Shown here piece by piece: positions 44,769-53,826 of a stretch of 64,000 nt of DNA; the stretch's first letter is position 1; every line of letters starts with the position of its first letter. Both the position numbers and the translations under genes were made by a program. The DNA comes from a bacterium (GTDB lineage: Bacteria > Electryoneota > RPQS01), in the NCBI GenBank assembly GCA_023382385.1, contig JAHDVH010000004.1, forward strand, positions 148,544-212,543, read 5' to 3'. The notes beneath the pieces were generated by a model, which had not been told where the DNA came from, made no database searches, and was given only the letters and a program-made list of their open reading frames with translations.

Positions 44769-46262
44769 ATGGATATTCGCGCACAGGTTTCCATGGTGTT
44801 TCACCTCGACAAATGCATCGGTTGCCATACATGCAGCATTGCCTGCAAGAATGTTTGGACGGATCGTCCCGGTGCCGAGTACATGTGGTGGAACAATGTT
44901 GAAACTAAACCCGGGACGGGATTCCCGCATCGCTGGGAGGACCAGGAACGTTATAAAGGCGGTTGGAAACTAACGGCCGACAAGAAACTCGAACTCAAGT
45001 CCCAGTCGAAGTTGGGAGGGTTGTTCAAACTCTTTTACAATCCGAACCAACCGGGATTAGAGGACTATTACGAGCCATGGACGTACGAATACGAGAATCT
45101 CTTCGACGCACCCGAGTCCGATGATCAGCCAACGGCAAAGCCGATTTCACAGATCACGGGCGAGGAAATGCGAATCGAAGCAGGACCGAACTGGGATGAC
45201 GATTTATCAGGTTCTCCGATGTATGCGGCGAATGATGTTAATTACGACCAGCTTACGCCTGATGAACGGCAGCAGCTGTTCGAGATTCAGCGTGTCGCCT
45301 TCATGTATCTCCCGCGCATTTGCAACCATTGTGCGAATCCAAGCTGCGTGGCATCATGTCCCTCCGGGGCACTTTATAAGCGCGGCGAGGATGGAATTGT
45401 CCTGATTAATCAGGATGTCTGTCGTGGATGGCGTGCGTGTGTCTCGGCCTGTCCGTACAAGAAGATCTACTACAATTGGGTAACGGGAAAATCCGAGAAG
45501 TGCATACTCTGTTACCCCCGGCTTGAGACCGGCCAGGCACCGGCATGCTTTCACTCCTGCGTCGGGCGGATTCGCTACCTCGGTGTGCTGCTTTATGATG
45601 CGGATAGAATCGAGGCGTCCATGCGCACGGCAGATCCGTTACTCGTTGAAGCGCAGCGCGACGTGATCTGTGACCCGAATGATGAAACGGTAATCGCCGC
45701 GGCCCGCGCAAACGGGATCAGTGACGAGATGCTTGAGGCCGCCCGCAAGTCGCCGGTTTACAAGTATGTCGTGCAATGGAAGCTGGCCCTGCCGCTACAC
45801 ATTGAGTATCGAACGATGCCAATGCTCTTCTATGTTCCGCCGCTGCTGCCCGTAATGGGGAAGGACGGTGACCAGCCCTATGATCACGCGGAGGACACAT
45901 TCTTTACGTCGCTTGACAAGGCACGCCTGTCCATCAAGTATCTGGCGAGTCTTTTTAGCGCCGGTAATGAAGCGATTGTCACCGCTTCTCTGAAGAAGCT
46001 TATGGCAGTTCGTTACTATAAGCGGATGCAGGAAGTCGGAGATGTACTGGACGATCGCGTGCGGAGAATCATGAGGGAGGCCGGAACGACCCCAGAGGAA
46101 GCGGAGGAGATCTACTTACTTACGGCAGTGCCCACTGTTCATAAGCGATACGTTCTACCCCCGTTGCAACGCGAGGAGGCCATTGGCTCATTGTGTGAGG
46201 TTCAGGATTGCAAGGGAAGCTGCGGGTTTGGAAAACCCACCGGCGCGGATCGGAGCATGTGA
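44769..46262 (+). CDS. narH: Respiratory nitrate reductase beta subunit NarH
   Basis: 497 residues. Four Fe-S cluster groups are intact: CIGCHTCSIAC; CNHCANPSCVASCP; CRGWRACVSACP, where Trp replaces one Cys as in the [3Fe-4S] site of E. coli NarH; and CILCYPRLETGQAPACFHSC. It passes electrons from the NarI haems to NarG. GAGGTGA lies upstream, and the stop overlaps the narJ start (TGATG). Confidence 0.97.
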   Translation: MDIRAQVSMVFHLDKCIGCHTCSIACKNVWTDRPGAEYMWWNNVETKPGTGFPHRWEDQERYKGGWKLTADKKLELKSQSKLGGLFKLFYNPNQPGLEDYYEPWTYEYENLFDAPESDDQPTAKPISQITGEEMRIEAGPNWDDDLSGSPMYAANDVNYDQLTPDERQQLFEIQRVAFMYLPRICNHCANPSCVASCPSGALYKRGEDGIVLINQDVCRGWRACVSACPYKKIYYNWVTGKSEKCILCYPRLETGQAPACFHSCVGRIRYLGVLLYDADRIEASMRTADPLLVEAQRDVICDPNDETVIAAARANGISDEMLEAARKSPVYKYVVQWKLALPLHIEYRTMPMLFYVPPLLPVMGKDGDQPYDHAEDTFFTSLDKARLSIKYLASLFSAGNEAIVTASLKKLMAVRYYKRMQEVGDVLDDRVRRIMREAGTTPEEAEEIYLLTAVPTVHKRYVLPPLQREEAIGSLCEVQDCKGSCGFGKPTGADRSM

Positions 46263-46798
46263 TGAGGAACCAACACCTCGAACGCACGTGCCAAGATCTC
46301 GCGCTTATCTTAAGCTATCCCGAGAGTGATTACTTATCCGCTCTCGATGAGATGATTCAGTCTAACATCAACAGGAAGGCGCGCAAGTCGCTGCAGGAGT
46401 TTCGTCGCGCCATAGTCGGCATAAACACGCATGATCTGCAGGATCTCTACACGCGAACGTTTGATCTCAATCCCATGTGTTCACCTGCGCTTAGCGTTCA
46501 CCTCTTCGGCGTGGAGAGTTTCAAACGCTCACATCTTATGGTCGGGCTTCTGGATATGTATCGAGATGCGCACTTTCCCAGCAGAGGTGAGTCTGCGGAC
46601 CATATGAGCACCGTTATTCGGTTCCTGCCGTTTACTTCAGAGGAAGAGCGCAGGGACATACTTATGATGATACTCGTGCCCGGGCTTACCAAGATAGCAG
46701 ACTTTTTGGAATCTAAAGACAATCCGTTCGCCCATGCGATAAAGGCGGCAATCGCAGTGTTGAACTTGGAGACCGGTAAGGAGGCAACTTATGCTTGA
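46262..46798 (+). CDS. narJ: Nitrate reductase assembly chaperone NarJ
   Basis: 178 residues from the ATG at 46262, which overlaps the narH stop; an earlier in-frame start inside narH is rejected. It has the all-helical TorD/NarJ pattern: LALILSYPESDYLSALDEM near the N terminus and TRTFDLNPMCSPALSVHLFG in the middle. It helps load the molybdenum cofactor into NarG before membrane docking. Overlaps the next gene by 8 bp. Confidence 0.92.
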   Translation: MRNQHLERTCQDLALILSYPESDYLSALDEMIQSNINRKARKSLQEFRRAIVGINTHDLQDLYTRTFDLNPMCSPALSVHLFGVESFKRSHLMVGLLDMYRDAHFPSRGESADHMSTVIRFLPFTSEEERRDILMMILVPGLTKIADFLESKDNPFAHAIKAAIAVLNLETGKEATYA

Positions 46799-48107
46799 AT
46801 TGTTTGCATTTGTCGGACTGCCATACGCCGCAATCGTGGTTTGCGTGGTTGGGGTTGTCTGGAGGTTTCGCAATGATCGGTACGGAATCTCATCACTATC
46901 TTCGCAATTCCTCGAGAGCAAAAAACTCTTATGGGGTTCCGCGCCATGGCATATCGGGATTCTCGTTATCTTTCTTGGTCACCTTGTCGCATTCCTGATC
47001 CCCGGCATGTGGCAAAGACTAATGGCCGTTCCCACCCTGCTTATCATTGTGGAGACGATCGGGATAGCGGCGACAGTGCTTTGCCTGTTTGGCCTGGTAG
47101 TGCTCCTCTATCGACGGCTGACGTCTGGTCGCCTGCAAAAAGGCACGCGTTTCGGAGATTTCGCGGTCACGCTGTTGCTCCTGACACAAGTCGGTTTGGG
47201 CCTGATGGTCGCGGGCGGCTACCGTTGGGGTGCGAGTTGGTCAACAGGCACGTTGACGCCGTACGTGTGGAGCCTTATCACCCTTAATCCCGATACTTCG
47301 GTTATCCGCGACATGCCCATTGTGATTCAAGCACATGTTGTCGGCGCATGGCTAATTCTGCTGGTTCTCCCGTTCACCCGTCTGATTCATATGGTGTCGG
47401 TTCCGCTTCAGTATCTGTTCCGATCTCCGCAGAAAGTGGTCTGGAACAACCCGCGCCGAAACACTGCGGCTGTCGCGGCGCGCGTGACTCAGGAGTCACG
47501 GCGACACTTTGTCAAAGCAGCGTTGGGGCTGAGTGCGGCAGGACTCCTGCTTTCAGCGGGTGTTCTTGACAAACTTGGACGATTCTTCCAAATGCCGGGA
47601 CTGCATCACGATGAAGAGGCTAACCTGCTTGAAGCGCGTTTGCGTCGTCTGCAGTTGACCGCCGAAGAGAAGGAGCTTGAACTTGAGCGGATGCGAAGTG
47701 ATCACATTTTTGTGGCCAAACTTTCAGAGCTAAACAACACCGTAGGGAAATACTTTATCGACTACTCGATGCGCCCGGGACTTGCCTTCCGCTCAGAGGA
47801 CGGTTGGCCCATGCTGCTGTCCGCCAAGTGCACACACCTCGGATGCACTGTCGGAAATCAAGTTGACGCGAGCGGCCGTATCCTGTGCCCTTGCCACGTT
47901 TCATACTTTGATATCAAGACCGGAATGCCCAACCCGGGTGCACCTGCAAAGGCGCCGCTCGACCGCATCGCCTGGGTTGTTCGCGATGAGCTTGGCAATG
48001 ACATCGCAACTGAGAGTCCGCGCGGATCCCGCACCGGCCGAATTGATCCGGAACTTGCAGATGGCTATTCACTTTACATTGTCCGATCCTTGTCGGCGGA
48101 GGCATAA
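46791..48107 (+). CDS. narI: NarI-Rieske fusion: nitrate reductase gamma subunit joined to a [2Fe-2S] protein
   Basis: 438 residues, twice the size of normal NarI. Residues 1-215 are NarI with five membrane segments and all four haem-ligand His: His54 and His64 (WHIGILVIFLGH), His182 and His200 (AHVVG...RLIHMVSVP), matching E. coli His56/66/187/205. Residues 236-242 are SRRHFVK, a twin-arginine motif, followed by a sixth hydrophobic segment (AALGLSAAGLLLSAG). A charged, coiled-coil-like linker (about 273-303) leads to a Rieske domain with box 1 CTHLGC (347-352) and box 2 CPCH (366-369). NarI ends inside the cytoplasm, so a Tat-exported sixth helix would place the Rieske domain in the periplasm. 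AAGGAGG precedes the start. The cytochrome b gene overlaps its stop. Confidence 0.93.
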   Translation: MLELFAFVGLPYAAIVVCVVGVVWRFRNDRYGISSLSSQFLESKKLLWGSAPWHIGILVIFLGHLVAFLIPGMWQRLMAVPTLLIIVETIGIAATVLCLFGLVVLLYRRLTSGRLQKGTRFGDFAVTLLLLTQVGLGLMVAGGYRWGASWSTGTLTPYVWSLITLNPDTSVIRDMPIVIQAHVVGAWLILLVLPFTRLIHMVSVPLQYLFRSPQKVVWNNPRRNTAAVAARVTQESRRHFVKAALGLSAAGLLLSAGVLDKLGRFFQMPGLHHDEEANLLEARLRRLQLTAEEKELELERMRSDHIFVAKLSELNNTVGKYFIDYSMRPGLAFRSEDGWPMLLSAKCTHLGCTVGNQVDASGRILCPCHVSYFDIKTGMPNPGAPAKAPLDRIAWVVRDELGNDIATESPRGSRTGRIDPELADGYSLYIVRSLSAEA

Positions 48108-49204
48108 TGAAGCGGCCCGTCGTCAAATCTGTATTTGATTTCTTAGCATCGAGGTTGCCTTTTGACAAGCTCGACGTCCGTCACATGATCACCGAGAAGG
48201 AGGTCCCGGTTCACCGGATGTCCTGGGGGTATTATGTCGGCGGACTAGCTCTTTTCTTCTTCATCATTCAAGTATTCACAGGTGTGATGCTGCTGTTCTA
48301 CTACGAACCGACAGTTAGTGAGGCGCATGAATCTGTCGAATACATAACGCACTTCGTGACCATGGGCGGACTCATTCGCAATCTGCATGCATGGTCCGCA
48401 TCGTTCATGATCTTCTGCGTCATCACTCACATGTTGACGGCTTTGGCGATGAAGGCGTTTGCCAAGCCGCGAGAACTCACCTGGATTGCCGGTGTGCTTC
48501 TGCTTTTGATTACGTTCGGATTCGGGTTTACCGGATACTTGCTGCCGTGGAATCAAATAGCGGTCAATGCAACAAAGGTCGGACTGGCCTCAATCGACCA
48601 AATCGGGCAATACCTGCCCGCAGCGCTGTCGCATCTTGCTGAGGATGTGAGGGTGACGATTCAAGGCGCACCGGCCATTGGTCAAGCAACTTTAAGCAGA
48701 TTCTTTGCACTGCATGTCGTCATACTTCCGTTGCTCATTTTTGCGGTGCTCGGACTCCATATCCTATCCGTTCAGTTGCACGGGATGAGTCCCGGCATTG
48801 AAGGGAAGCCGCGCCGCAAGGAGAAGTTCTTTCCGTTCTTCATTCTGAAGGATTTCAAGGAATGGGGCATCGCATTTCTTGTGGTGTTCATCTTAGCATT
48901 GTGCCTTCCTTTTGATTCGCTGTTTCCCTACCCCCTGCTCGAACCGTACAATGCGCTTGGCTCAACACCGGACGGAATTAAACCGGAATGGTATTTCTAT
49001 TTTGTCTACTATCCAATGGAGCTGTTGCCGTTCTGGGTGATCATTGTTGTGATGACGATTGCCACGCTGGGTCTATTCGCAGCTCCGTGGATATTCCGAG
49101 GAACAAGCCACAAAACCATGAGGTGGATTGCATCAGCTATCGCGATGTACATGATTGTCATGACTTTGTTCGGGGAACACATTTACCTTGCCATCAAAGG
49201 ATGA
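48107..49204 (+). CDS. Cytochrome b of bc1/b6f type within the nar operon
   Basis: 365 residues, about seven or eight membrane segments. Four haem-b ligands: His94 and His108 (spacing H-x13-H) and His203 and His218 (H-x14-H); the 14-residue second spacing is the b6-type pattern. The Qo-site motif is intact as PEWYF (293-297). The N-terminal half (MSWGYYVGGLALFFFIIQVFTGVMLLFYY) and a shortened C-terminal half are fused in one chain. With the Rieske domain encoded just upstream (TAATG overlap) it forms the core of a quinol:cytochrome c oxidoreductase. It would oxidise quinol at the periplasmic side and pass electrons to the c-type cytochromes of the same operon. Confidence 0.93.
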   Translation: MKRPVVKSVFDFLASRLPFDKLDVRHMITEKEVPVHRMSWGYYVGGLALFFFIIQVFTGVMLLFYYEPTVSEAHESVEYITHFVTMGGLIRNLHAWSASFMIFCVITHMLTALAMKAFAKPRELTWIAGVLLLLITFGFGFTGYLLPWNQIAVNATKVGLASIDQIGQYLPAALSHLAEDVRVTIQGAPAIGQATLSRFFALHVVILPLLIFAVLGLHILSVQLHGMSPGIEGKPRRKEKFFPFFILKDFKEWGIAFLVVFILALCLPFDSLFPYPLLEPYNALGSTPDGIKPEWYFYFVYYPMELLPFWVIIVVMTIATLGLFAAPWIFRGTSHKTMRWIASAIAMYMIVMTLFGEHIYLAIKG

Positions 49205-49209
49205 TACGT

Positions 49210-49797
49210 ATGAAGACTATCATTCTCTTACTAGCTTTGGTCGCGATTGCGAGCAGCGCATTTGCCTACCCGGAGTTTCAAAGATTCTCGCAGATGAATT
49301 CCGGTCGTCCGATCAATTGCGCAATGTGTCATACGAACGGTGACGGGCCAGAAGGAGCTTCGCGCGGTCAGATAGGAAGTCTAACTCCCGATGAACTCAA
49401 CCGATTGAATGCAGCACGCGGGGCCTTCGCGCCGGGAATCGCAGTTGAAAGTCCAATTTTGAATAGATTCGGCAATGAGATTATAACGAAGATGGGAAAG
49501 ACAAAGTTCCTTGAATTGCGCGCTCATCCGGAGTTGTTGGCGGAAGTGTATGGATTTCAGAGCGATCTGGATAATGATGGAATTCCGGATGCACAAGAAT
49601 ACTTAGAAGGGACGCATCCGCTTAATAAGGTACACGGAAATCCACTTCGACTGTTTCTCCACAACTTAAAAACATACAAGCTTCACGTCATATTAATCAT
49701 ACTTGCTACAGTTGCCGGATTCTATGGATTTAGTCATTTGCTGCACGGCCTTGCCGCAAGCGCCACGACCGAGACACGAGATGACAGAGTATCTTAG
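49210..49797 (+). CDS. Membrane-anchored monohaem cytochrome c
   Basis: 195 residues. The ATG at 49210 is chosen; one at 49201 overlaps the cytochrome b stop and adds three residues. Signal peptide to about FA-YPEF; one CxxCH (CAMCH, about residue 37) in a short haem domain; a calcium-binding-like loop DLDNDGIPDAQEYLEGTHP; and a C-terminal membrane segment (LHVILIILATVAGFYGFSHLL). It follows cytochrome b directly and is the natural cytochrome c1-like partner of the Rieske/cytochrome b pair, although it is not a recognisable cytochrome c1. Confidence 0.82.
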   Translation: MKTIILLLALVAIASSAFAYPEFQRFSQMNSGRPINCAMCHTNGDGPEGASRGQIGSLTPDELNRLNAARGAFAPGIAVESPILNRFGNEIITKMGKTKFLELRAHPELLAEVYGFQSDLDNDGIPDAQEYLEGTHPLNKVHGNPLRLFLHNLKTYKLHVILIILATVAGFYGFSHLLHGLAASATTETRDDRVS

Positions 49798-49818
49798 TCG
49801 CATTCAAGAGGTGTAACC

Positions 49819-51339
49819 GTGCAGAATCGTAGAATCGCCATTCAGGTTCTCATCCTGAATACGTTGGCATTCACCATCTGCTTCGCCGGATGGATGATGA
49901 ACGGAGTTCTCATCACCTATCTTGTGGACAACGATATCTTCGTTTGGGACAAAGCACAGATGGGATGGTTGATCGGAATTCCCGTGTTGACCGGGTCGTT
50001 GATGCGCCTGCCGGTCGGAGTGCTTACCGACAAATACGGCGGACGAAGAGTATACACAATCCTTATGCTCATTTCCGCGATTCCGATGTTCATGACCGGA
50101 GCCGCAAATGAATACTATCAGTTTGTCTTCGCAAGTCTGGGTTTCGGACTCACCGGCGCCGCGTTCGCGGTCGGGATCGCGTATACGTCCGTATGGTTTC
50201 CAAAAGAGCGACAAGGAACAGCTCTGGGTATATTTGGAGTCGGCAATGCAGGAGCAGCTTTGACCAGCATGGGTGCGCCGATCCTGTTGAAATGGCTGAC
50301 TGACAACGGATCGCACATTGACGGCTGGCGCATGCTCCCGAAGATTTATGCCGCAGCACTAGTTGTCATGGCCATTATCTTCTACTTTATGACCTACGAG
50401 AAGAAGGTCGAACACTCGGCGGGTTTTACTCTAAGGCAAAGACTTGAGCCGCTAAAGTATGTCAGAGTGTGGAGGTTTGGACTTTACTATTTTCTAGTCT
50501 TTGGCGCCTTCGTCGCTCTCGCGCAATGGCTCGTCCCTTATTACGTGAATGTCTACACAATGAGTGTGGCTTCGGCGGGCTTAATGGCGTCGATCTTCAG
50601 TCTGCCGTCCGGAGTGATTCGCGCTCTCGGCGGTTGGATGTCCGACAAATTTGGAGCGAGACGCGTCATGTACTGGGTCTTGGGTTCGTGTCTGGTCGGT
50701 TGCGCGCTGCTCTGCGTTCCACGGATGGACATTGAATCCCCCGGCTCCGGTGTGACGGCGCTTCGTGCAGGCACCGTCACCTTCGTCTCTGACACATTAA
50801 TCCGAGTGGATCAGCGAGAATACAAAGTTCGACCGGAACCGGCGGCCTGGCGCAAGAACCAAGACAACACGTTTCTGGTCTTTCCTTCCGGCGAATTCTG
50901 GCATGAACCAGCGGTTACAGTTGGAGAGAAAGTTGTCAAGAAGCAACTACTCGCCCGAGGCATCACCCATCTCTACTTTCAGGCGAACATCTGGATATTC
51001 ACATTTCTGGTGTTTGTCGTGGGTATCATGATGGGAATCGGCAAAGCAGCGGTTTATCGCCATATCCCTGACTATTATCCCGATCAGATCGGTGTGGTGG
51101 GTGGTATCGTGGGCGTCGTCGGGGGTTTAGGCGGATTCTTCTGTCCGATTTTGTTTGGCTACATGCTGAAGTGGACAGGTCTTTGGACAACCTCGTGGAT
51201 GTTCCTCGCGGTTCTTTCATTCGTCTGCCTGATCTGGATGCACTATGTCGTTCAGAAGATGATGCATAAGAAGGCTCCCGTCCTGATGCGACACATTGAA
51301 GACAGGATTGATCATCCCGTCGAAACCCAACGTTCCTGA
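49819..51339 (+). CDS. narK: NarK-type nitrate/nitrite MFS transporter (first copy)
   Basis: 506 residues beginning with GTG (AGAGG upstream). Twelve membrane segments with the nitrate signature GIFGVGNAGAALTSMGAP. A soluble loop of about 75 residues (from SPGSGVTALRAGTVTFVSD to ARGITHLYFQ) sits between two C-terminal membrane segments; similar insertions are known in other NarK1-type proteins. It moves nitrate in, by proton symport or nitrite exchange. Located right after the bc-type genes and before a second narK. Confidence 0.92.
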   Translation: MQNRRIAIQVLILNTLAFTICFAGWMMNGVLITYLVDNDIFVWDKAQMGWLIGIPVLTGSLMRLPVGVLTDKYGGRRVYTILMLISAIPMFMTGAANEYYQFVFASLGFGLTGAAFAVGIAYTSVWFPKERQGTALGIFGVGNAGAALTSMGAPILLKWLTDNGSHIDGWRMLPKIYAAALVVMAIIFYFMTYEKKVEHSAGFTLRQRLEPLKYVRVWRFGLYYFLVFGAFVALAQWLVPYYVNVYTMSVASAGLMASIFSLPSGVIRALGGWMSDKFGARRVMYWVLGSCLVGCALLCVPRMDIESPGSGVTALRAGTVTFVSDTLIRVDQREYKVRPEPAAWRKNQDNTFLVFPSGEFWHEPAVTVGEKVVKKQLLARGITHLYFQANIWIFTFLVFVVGIMMGIGKAAVYRHIPDYYPDQIGVVGGIVGVVGGLGGFFCPILFGYMLKWTGLWTTSWMFLAVLSFVCLIWMHYVVQKMMHKKAPVLMRHIEDRIDHPVETQRS

Positions 51340-51362
51340 ACCGTACTTACCATGAGACAATA

Positions 51363-52928
51363 ATGGCAAAAACACTAACATACTGGAACGTCGAGGACGA
51401 CGCCTTTTGGCAAGGCGAAGGAAGGCGAACTGCTTATCGTAATCTCTGGATATCGATTCCGTGCTTGCTGTGCGGCTTCGCAGTCTGGATGTATTGGTCC
51501 ATTGTTACGACGAAGATGCAGGAACTTGGGTTTCAATTCGACCCAGACCCGGCCAAGAACAAGGCCATGCTGTACACACTAATCTCGATTGCGGGACTGA
51601 CCGGCGCGACGCTGCGGATTCCGAACTCTTTCTTCGTAGCATTAAGCGGCGGTCGAAATGTCATAGCGGCGACAACAGCGCTGCTCATCCTGCCCGCCCT
51701 CGGCTTGGGTTTGGCATTGCGCGAACCGGGAACTTCATATTCGACCTTCGTAATTTTATCCGCTCTGTCCGGTATCGGCGGCGGAGCATTCGCGTCATCC
51801 ATGTCGAATATCAGCTTGTTCTTCCCCAAGCGCATACAGGGCACGGCATTAGGACTGAATGCCGGATTGGGAAACCTCGGGGTAAGCGTCATGCAGGTTC
51901 TCTTGCCATTTGTAATGACGTTCGGGATGTTCGGTGCAGCAGGGGGCGAAGCCTGGAAAACCGCCGTTGCCGCAGGAGCACAGCCAGTCGGAACTTTGGT
52001 TTGGATTCAGAACAGCGGATTTGTTTGGGTTCCAATCCTCGGAGTCCTCACCATCCTTGCGTGGGTACTGATGAACAATCTTGCCGTCCATAATGTCGGA
52101 TCAACGCCAGCCGCCATCTCAAAGATGCTCTATCTCTCGCTGCTGGGCTACGCCGGAGCCGCATTAGGATTATATCTTCTTGTCGCGCTCAAAGTGAACA
52201 TGTGGATCGTGCTTCCAATAACCATCATCGTAACGCTTATCCTAATTCGATATCTTTCACCTGCAAAGATTCGTCAGAATCTCAGTAACCAATTTGCCAT
52301 ATTCAAGGTGAAGCACAATTGGGTCATGACATGGCTCTATGTGATGACTTTCGGATCATTCATCGGCTACTCTGCGGCATTTCCCAAGCTCATACAGGAT
52401 GTTTTTGGTTTTCTACCTGATGGAAGTGCGAATCCCAACGCACCTAATCCGTTTGCCTACGCCTGGCTTGGTCCGCTGGTCGGCTCTTTAATCAGACCAG
52501 TCGGCGGATGGCTCTCTGACAAGTTTGGTGGCGCACGCGTGACACATTGGGACACCATACTTATGATTCTTGCAGCGCTCGGCGTCGCCTATAATATTGA
52601 AGCAGCGAGCAACTCGCCAACGCCGGAAGCGTACTTCGTACCTTTTCTGCTCCTATTCTTGCTTTTGTTCATCACGACAGGGATCGGAAACGGGTCGACG
52701 TTCAGAATGATCCCAATCATCTTTGATGCGAAGCACGCGGGTCCGGTCCTCGGGTGGACATCTGCAATCGCCGCCTACGGTGCATTCATCATTCCTAAGG
52801 TGTTCGGAACGCAAATTCAAGCGGGGCATCCCGAGTACGCCTTATACGGATTTGCACTCTACTACGTAAGCTGTCTCGCGGTGAACTGGTGGTTCTACGC
52901 GCGGAAGGGTGCAGAGATTAAGTGTTAG
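51363..52928 (+). CDS. narK: NarK-type nitrate/nitrite MFS transporter (second copy)
   Basis: 521 residues, twelve membrane segments. Nitrate signatures: GLNAGLGNLGVSVMQVLLP in the first half and WTSAIAAYGAFIIPKVFG in the second; FGSFIGYSAAFPKLI is also typical. It differs from the preceding copy (no large soluble loop), so the two probably divide the work, as NarK1/NarK2 pairs do: nitrate-proton symport and nitrate/nitrite antiport. Which is which cannot be read from the sequence. Confidence 0.92.
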   Translation: MAKTLTYWNVEDDAFWQGEGRRTAYRNLWISIPCLLCGFAVWMYWSIVTTKMQELGFQFDPDPAKNKAMLYTLISIAGLTGATLRIPNSFFVALSGGRNVIAATTALLILPALGLGLALREPGTSYSTFVILSALSGIGGGAFASSMSNISLFFPKRIQGTALGLNAGLGNLGVSVMQVLLPFVMTFGMFGAAGGEAWKTAVAAGAQPVGTLVWIQNSGFVWVPILGVLTILAWVLMNNLAVHNVGSTPAAISKMLYLSLLGYAGAALGLYLLVALKVNMWIVLPITIIVTLILIRYLSPAKIRQNLSNQFAIFKVKHNWVMTWLYVMTFGSFIGYSAAFPKLIQDVFGFLPDGSANPNAPNPFAYAWLGPLVGSLIRPVGGWLSDKFGGARVTHWDTILMILAALGVAYNIEAASNSPTPEAYFVPFLLLFLLLFITTGIGNGSTFRMIPIIFDAKHAGPVLGWTSAIAAYGAFIIPKVFGTQIQAGHPEYALYGFALYYVSCLAVNWWFYARKGAEIKC

Positions 52929-52964
52929 TTCAGCATCAGTCACACAAATAATTCAGGAAGCACG

Positions 52965-53666
52965 ATGAGCATTTCCCTTGAAACTCCAGTCGGCCAGTTA
53001 GTTGTCGAAAAGCCGGCACGCGCACATGTATTTCAACGTTTTCAAATTGATTACTGCTGCGGTGGCGCGCACTCGCTAGGGGCGGCCTGCGAGGCAAAGA
53101 GCGTTGACCCGCAGCTTGTGCTGTCTGAGATTGCAAGTCAGGACAGCAGAGCGGAGACCCATACAGAACCTGATTGGTCTTTGGTTTCGATGTCTGCGCT
53201 TGTGGACAATATCTTGAGTCAGCACCATGCATATCTGCGGAACGCGCTGCCACACCTCGGTGAGATGGCTGAAAAGGTCTATCGCGTTCACGGGGAAAGT
53301 CATCCCGAGCTTAGAACCATTCTCGAAGTGTATGCCGGGCTGTTTCAGGAGTTGGATTCGCATATGTACAAGGAGGAGAACATACTTTTCCCTGCCATAA
53401 AGCGAATTGAGCAAGGTTCATTGCCACCTGCAGCGGCGGCACAGCTGTTCGGGCCAGTTAGTGTTATGGAGGCCGAGCATGAGTCAGCGGGGCGCGCACT
53501 TGAGAAACTGCGTGAGCTGACTCACGACTATACACCGCCAGAGGGAGCCTGCAACACATTTCGCGGACTCTACGCCGGACTTGAGGAGTTAGAGCTGGAC
53601 TTGCATTGGCATATTCACAAGGAGAACAACATCCTCTTCCCGAGAGCATTGGCAGGCGCAAACTGA
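52965..53666 (+). CDS. ric: Iron-sulfur cluster repair di-iron protein Ric (ScdA/YtfE)
   Basis: 233 residues. The N-terminal DUF542-type domain has FQIDYCCGGAHSL; the hemerythrin-like di-iron domain carries His/Glu ligands in SQHHAYLRNALPHL, HMYKEENILFPAI, MEAEHESAG and HIHKENNILFP. Ric repairs Fe-S clusters damaged by NO or peroxide. Last gene of the nar operon (AGGAAG upstream), it fits a pathway that makes nitrite and NO and two Fe-S-type Rrf2 regulators. A strong terminator follows. Confidence 0.94.
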   Translation: MSISLETPVGQLVVEKPARAHVFQRFQIDYCCGGAHSLGAACEAKSVDPQLVLSEIASQDSRAETHTEPDWSLVSMSALVDNILSQHHAYLRNALPHLGEMAEKVYRVHGESHPELRTILEVYAGLFQELDSHMYKEENILFPAIKRIEQGSLPPAAAAQLFGPVSVMEAEHESAGRALEKLRELTHDYTPPEGACNTFRGLYAGLEELELDLHWHIHKENNILFPRALAGAN

Positions 53667-53687
53667 TCTACTTAATCACCAATAAAA

Positions 53688-53725
53688 AGCCCCCGCACTC
53701 CTTAGTGCGGGGGCTTCGTATTTGT
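53688..53725. terminator. Strong bidirectional intrinsic terminator
   Basis: AGCCCCCGCACT-CCTT-AGTGCGGGGGCT is a perfect 12-bp stem (53688-53699, 53704-53715). On the minus strand it is followed by TTTTTATT, on the plus strand by TTCGTATTTGTTT. It ends the nar operon and also the convergent minus-strand gene that stops at 53827. Confidence 0.95.
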
Positions 53726-53826
53726 TTATCTCAAGGCAGTCAAGAATTGTCTAACTTAACCTGTGTTCGCAAACTCACCACATCATGCGCTTGAGTTGTG
53801 CCTTTCGGTGACCGGTCATGAGTGAA

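Noticed and set aside
48988..49209. N-terminal extension of the monohaem cytochrome inside cytochrome b
   Set aside because: Out of frame with the conserved cytochrome b; the ATG at 49210 begins a clear signal peptide.
50730..50960. Soluble insertion in the first NarK as a new fusion domain
   Set aside because: A similar loop is known in other NarK1-type transporters, so it is a family trait rather than a novelty.
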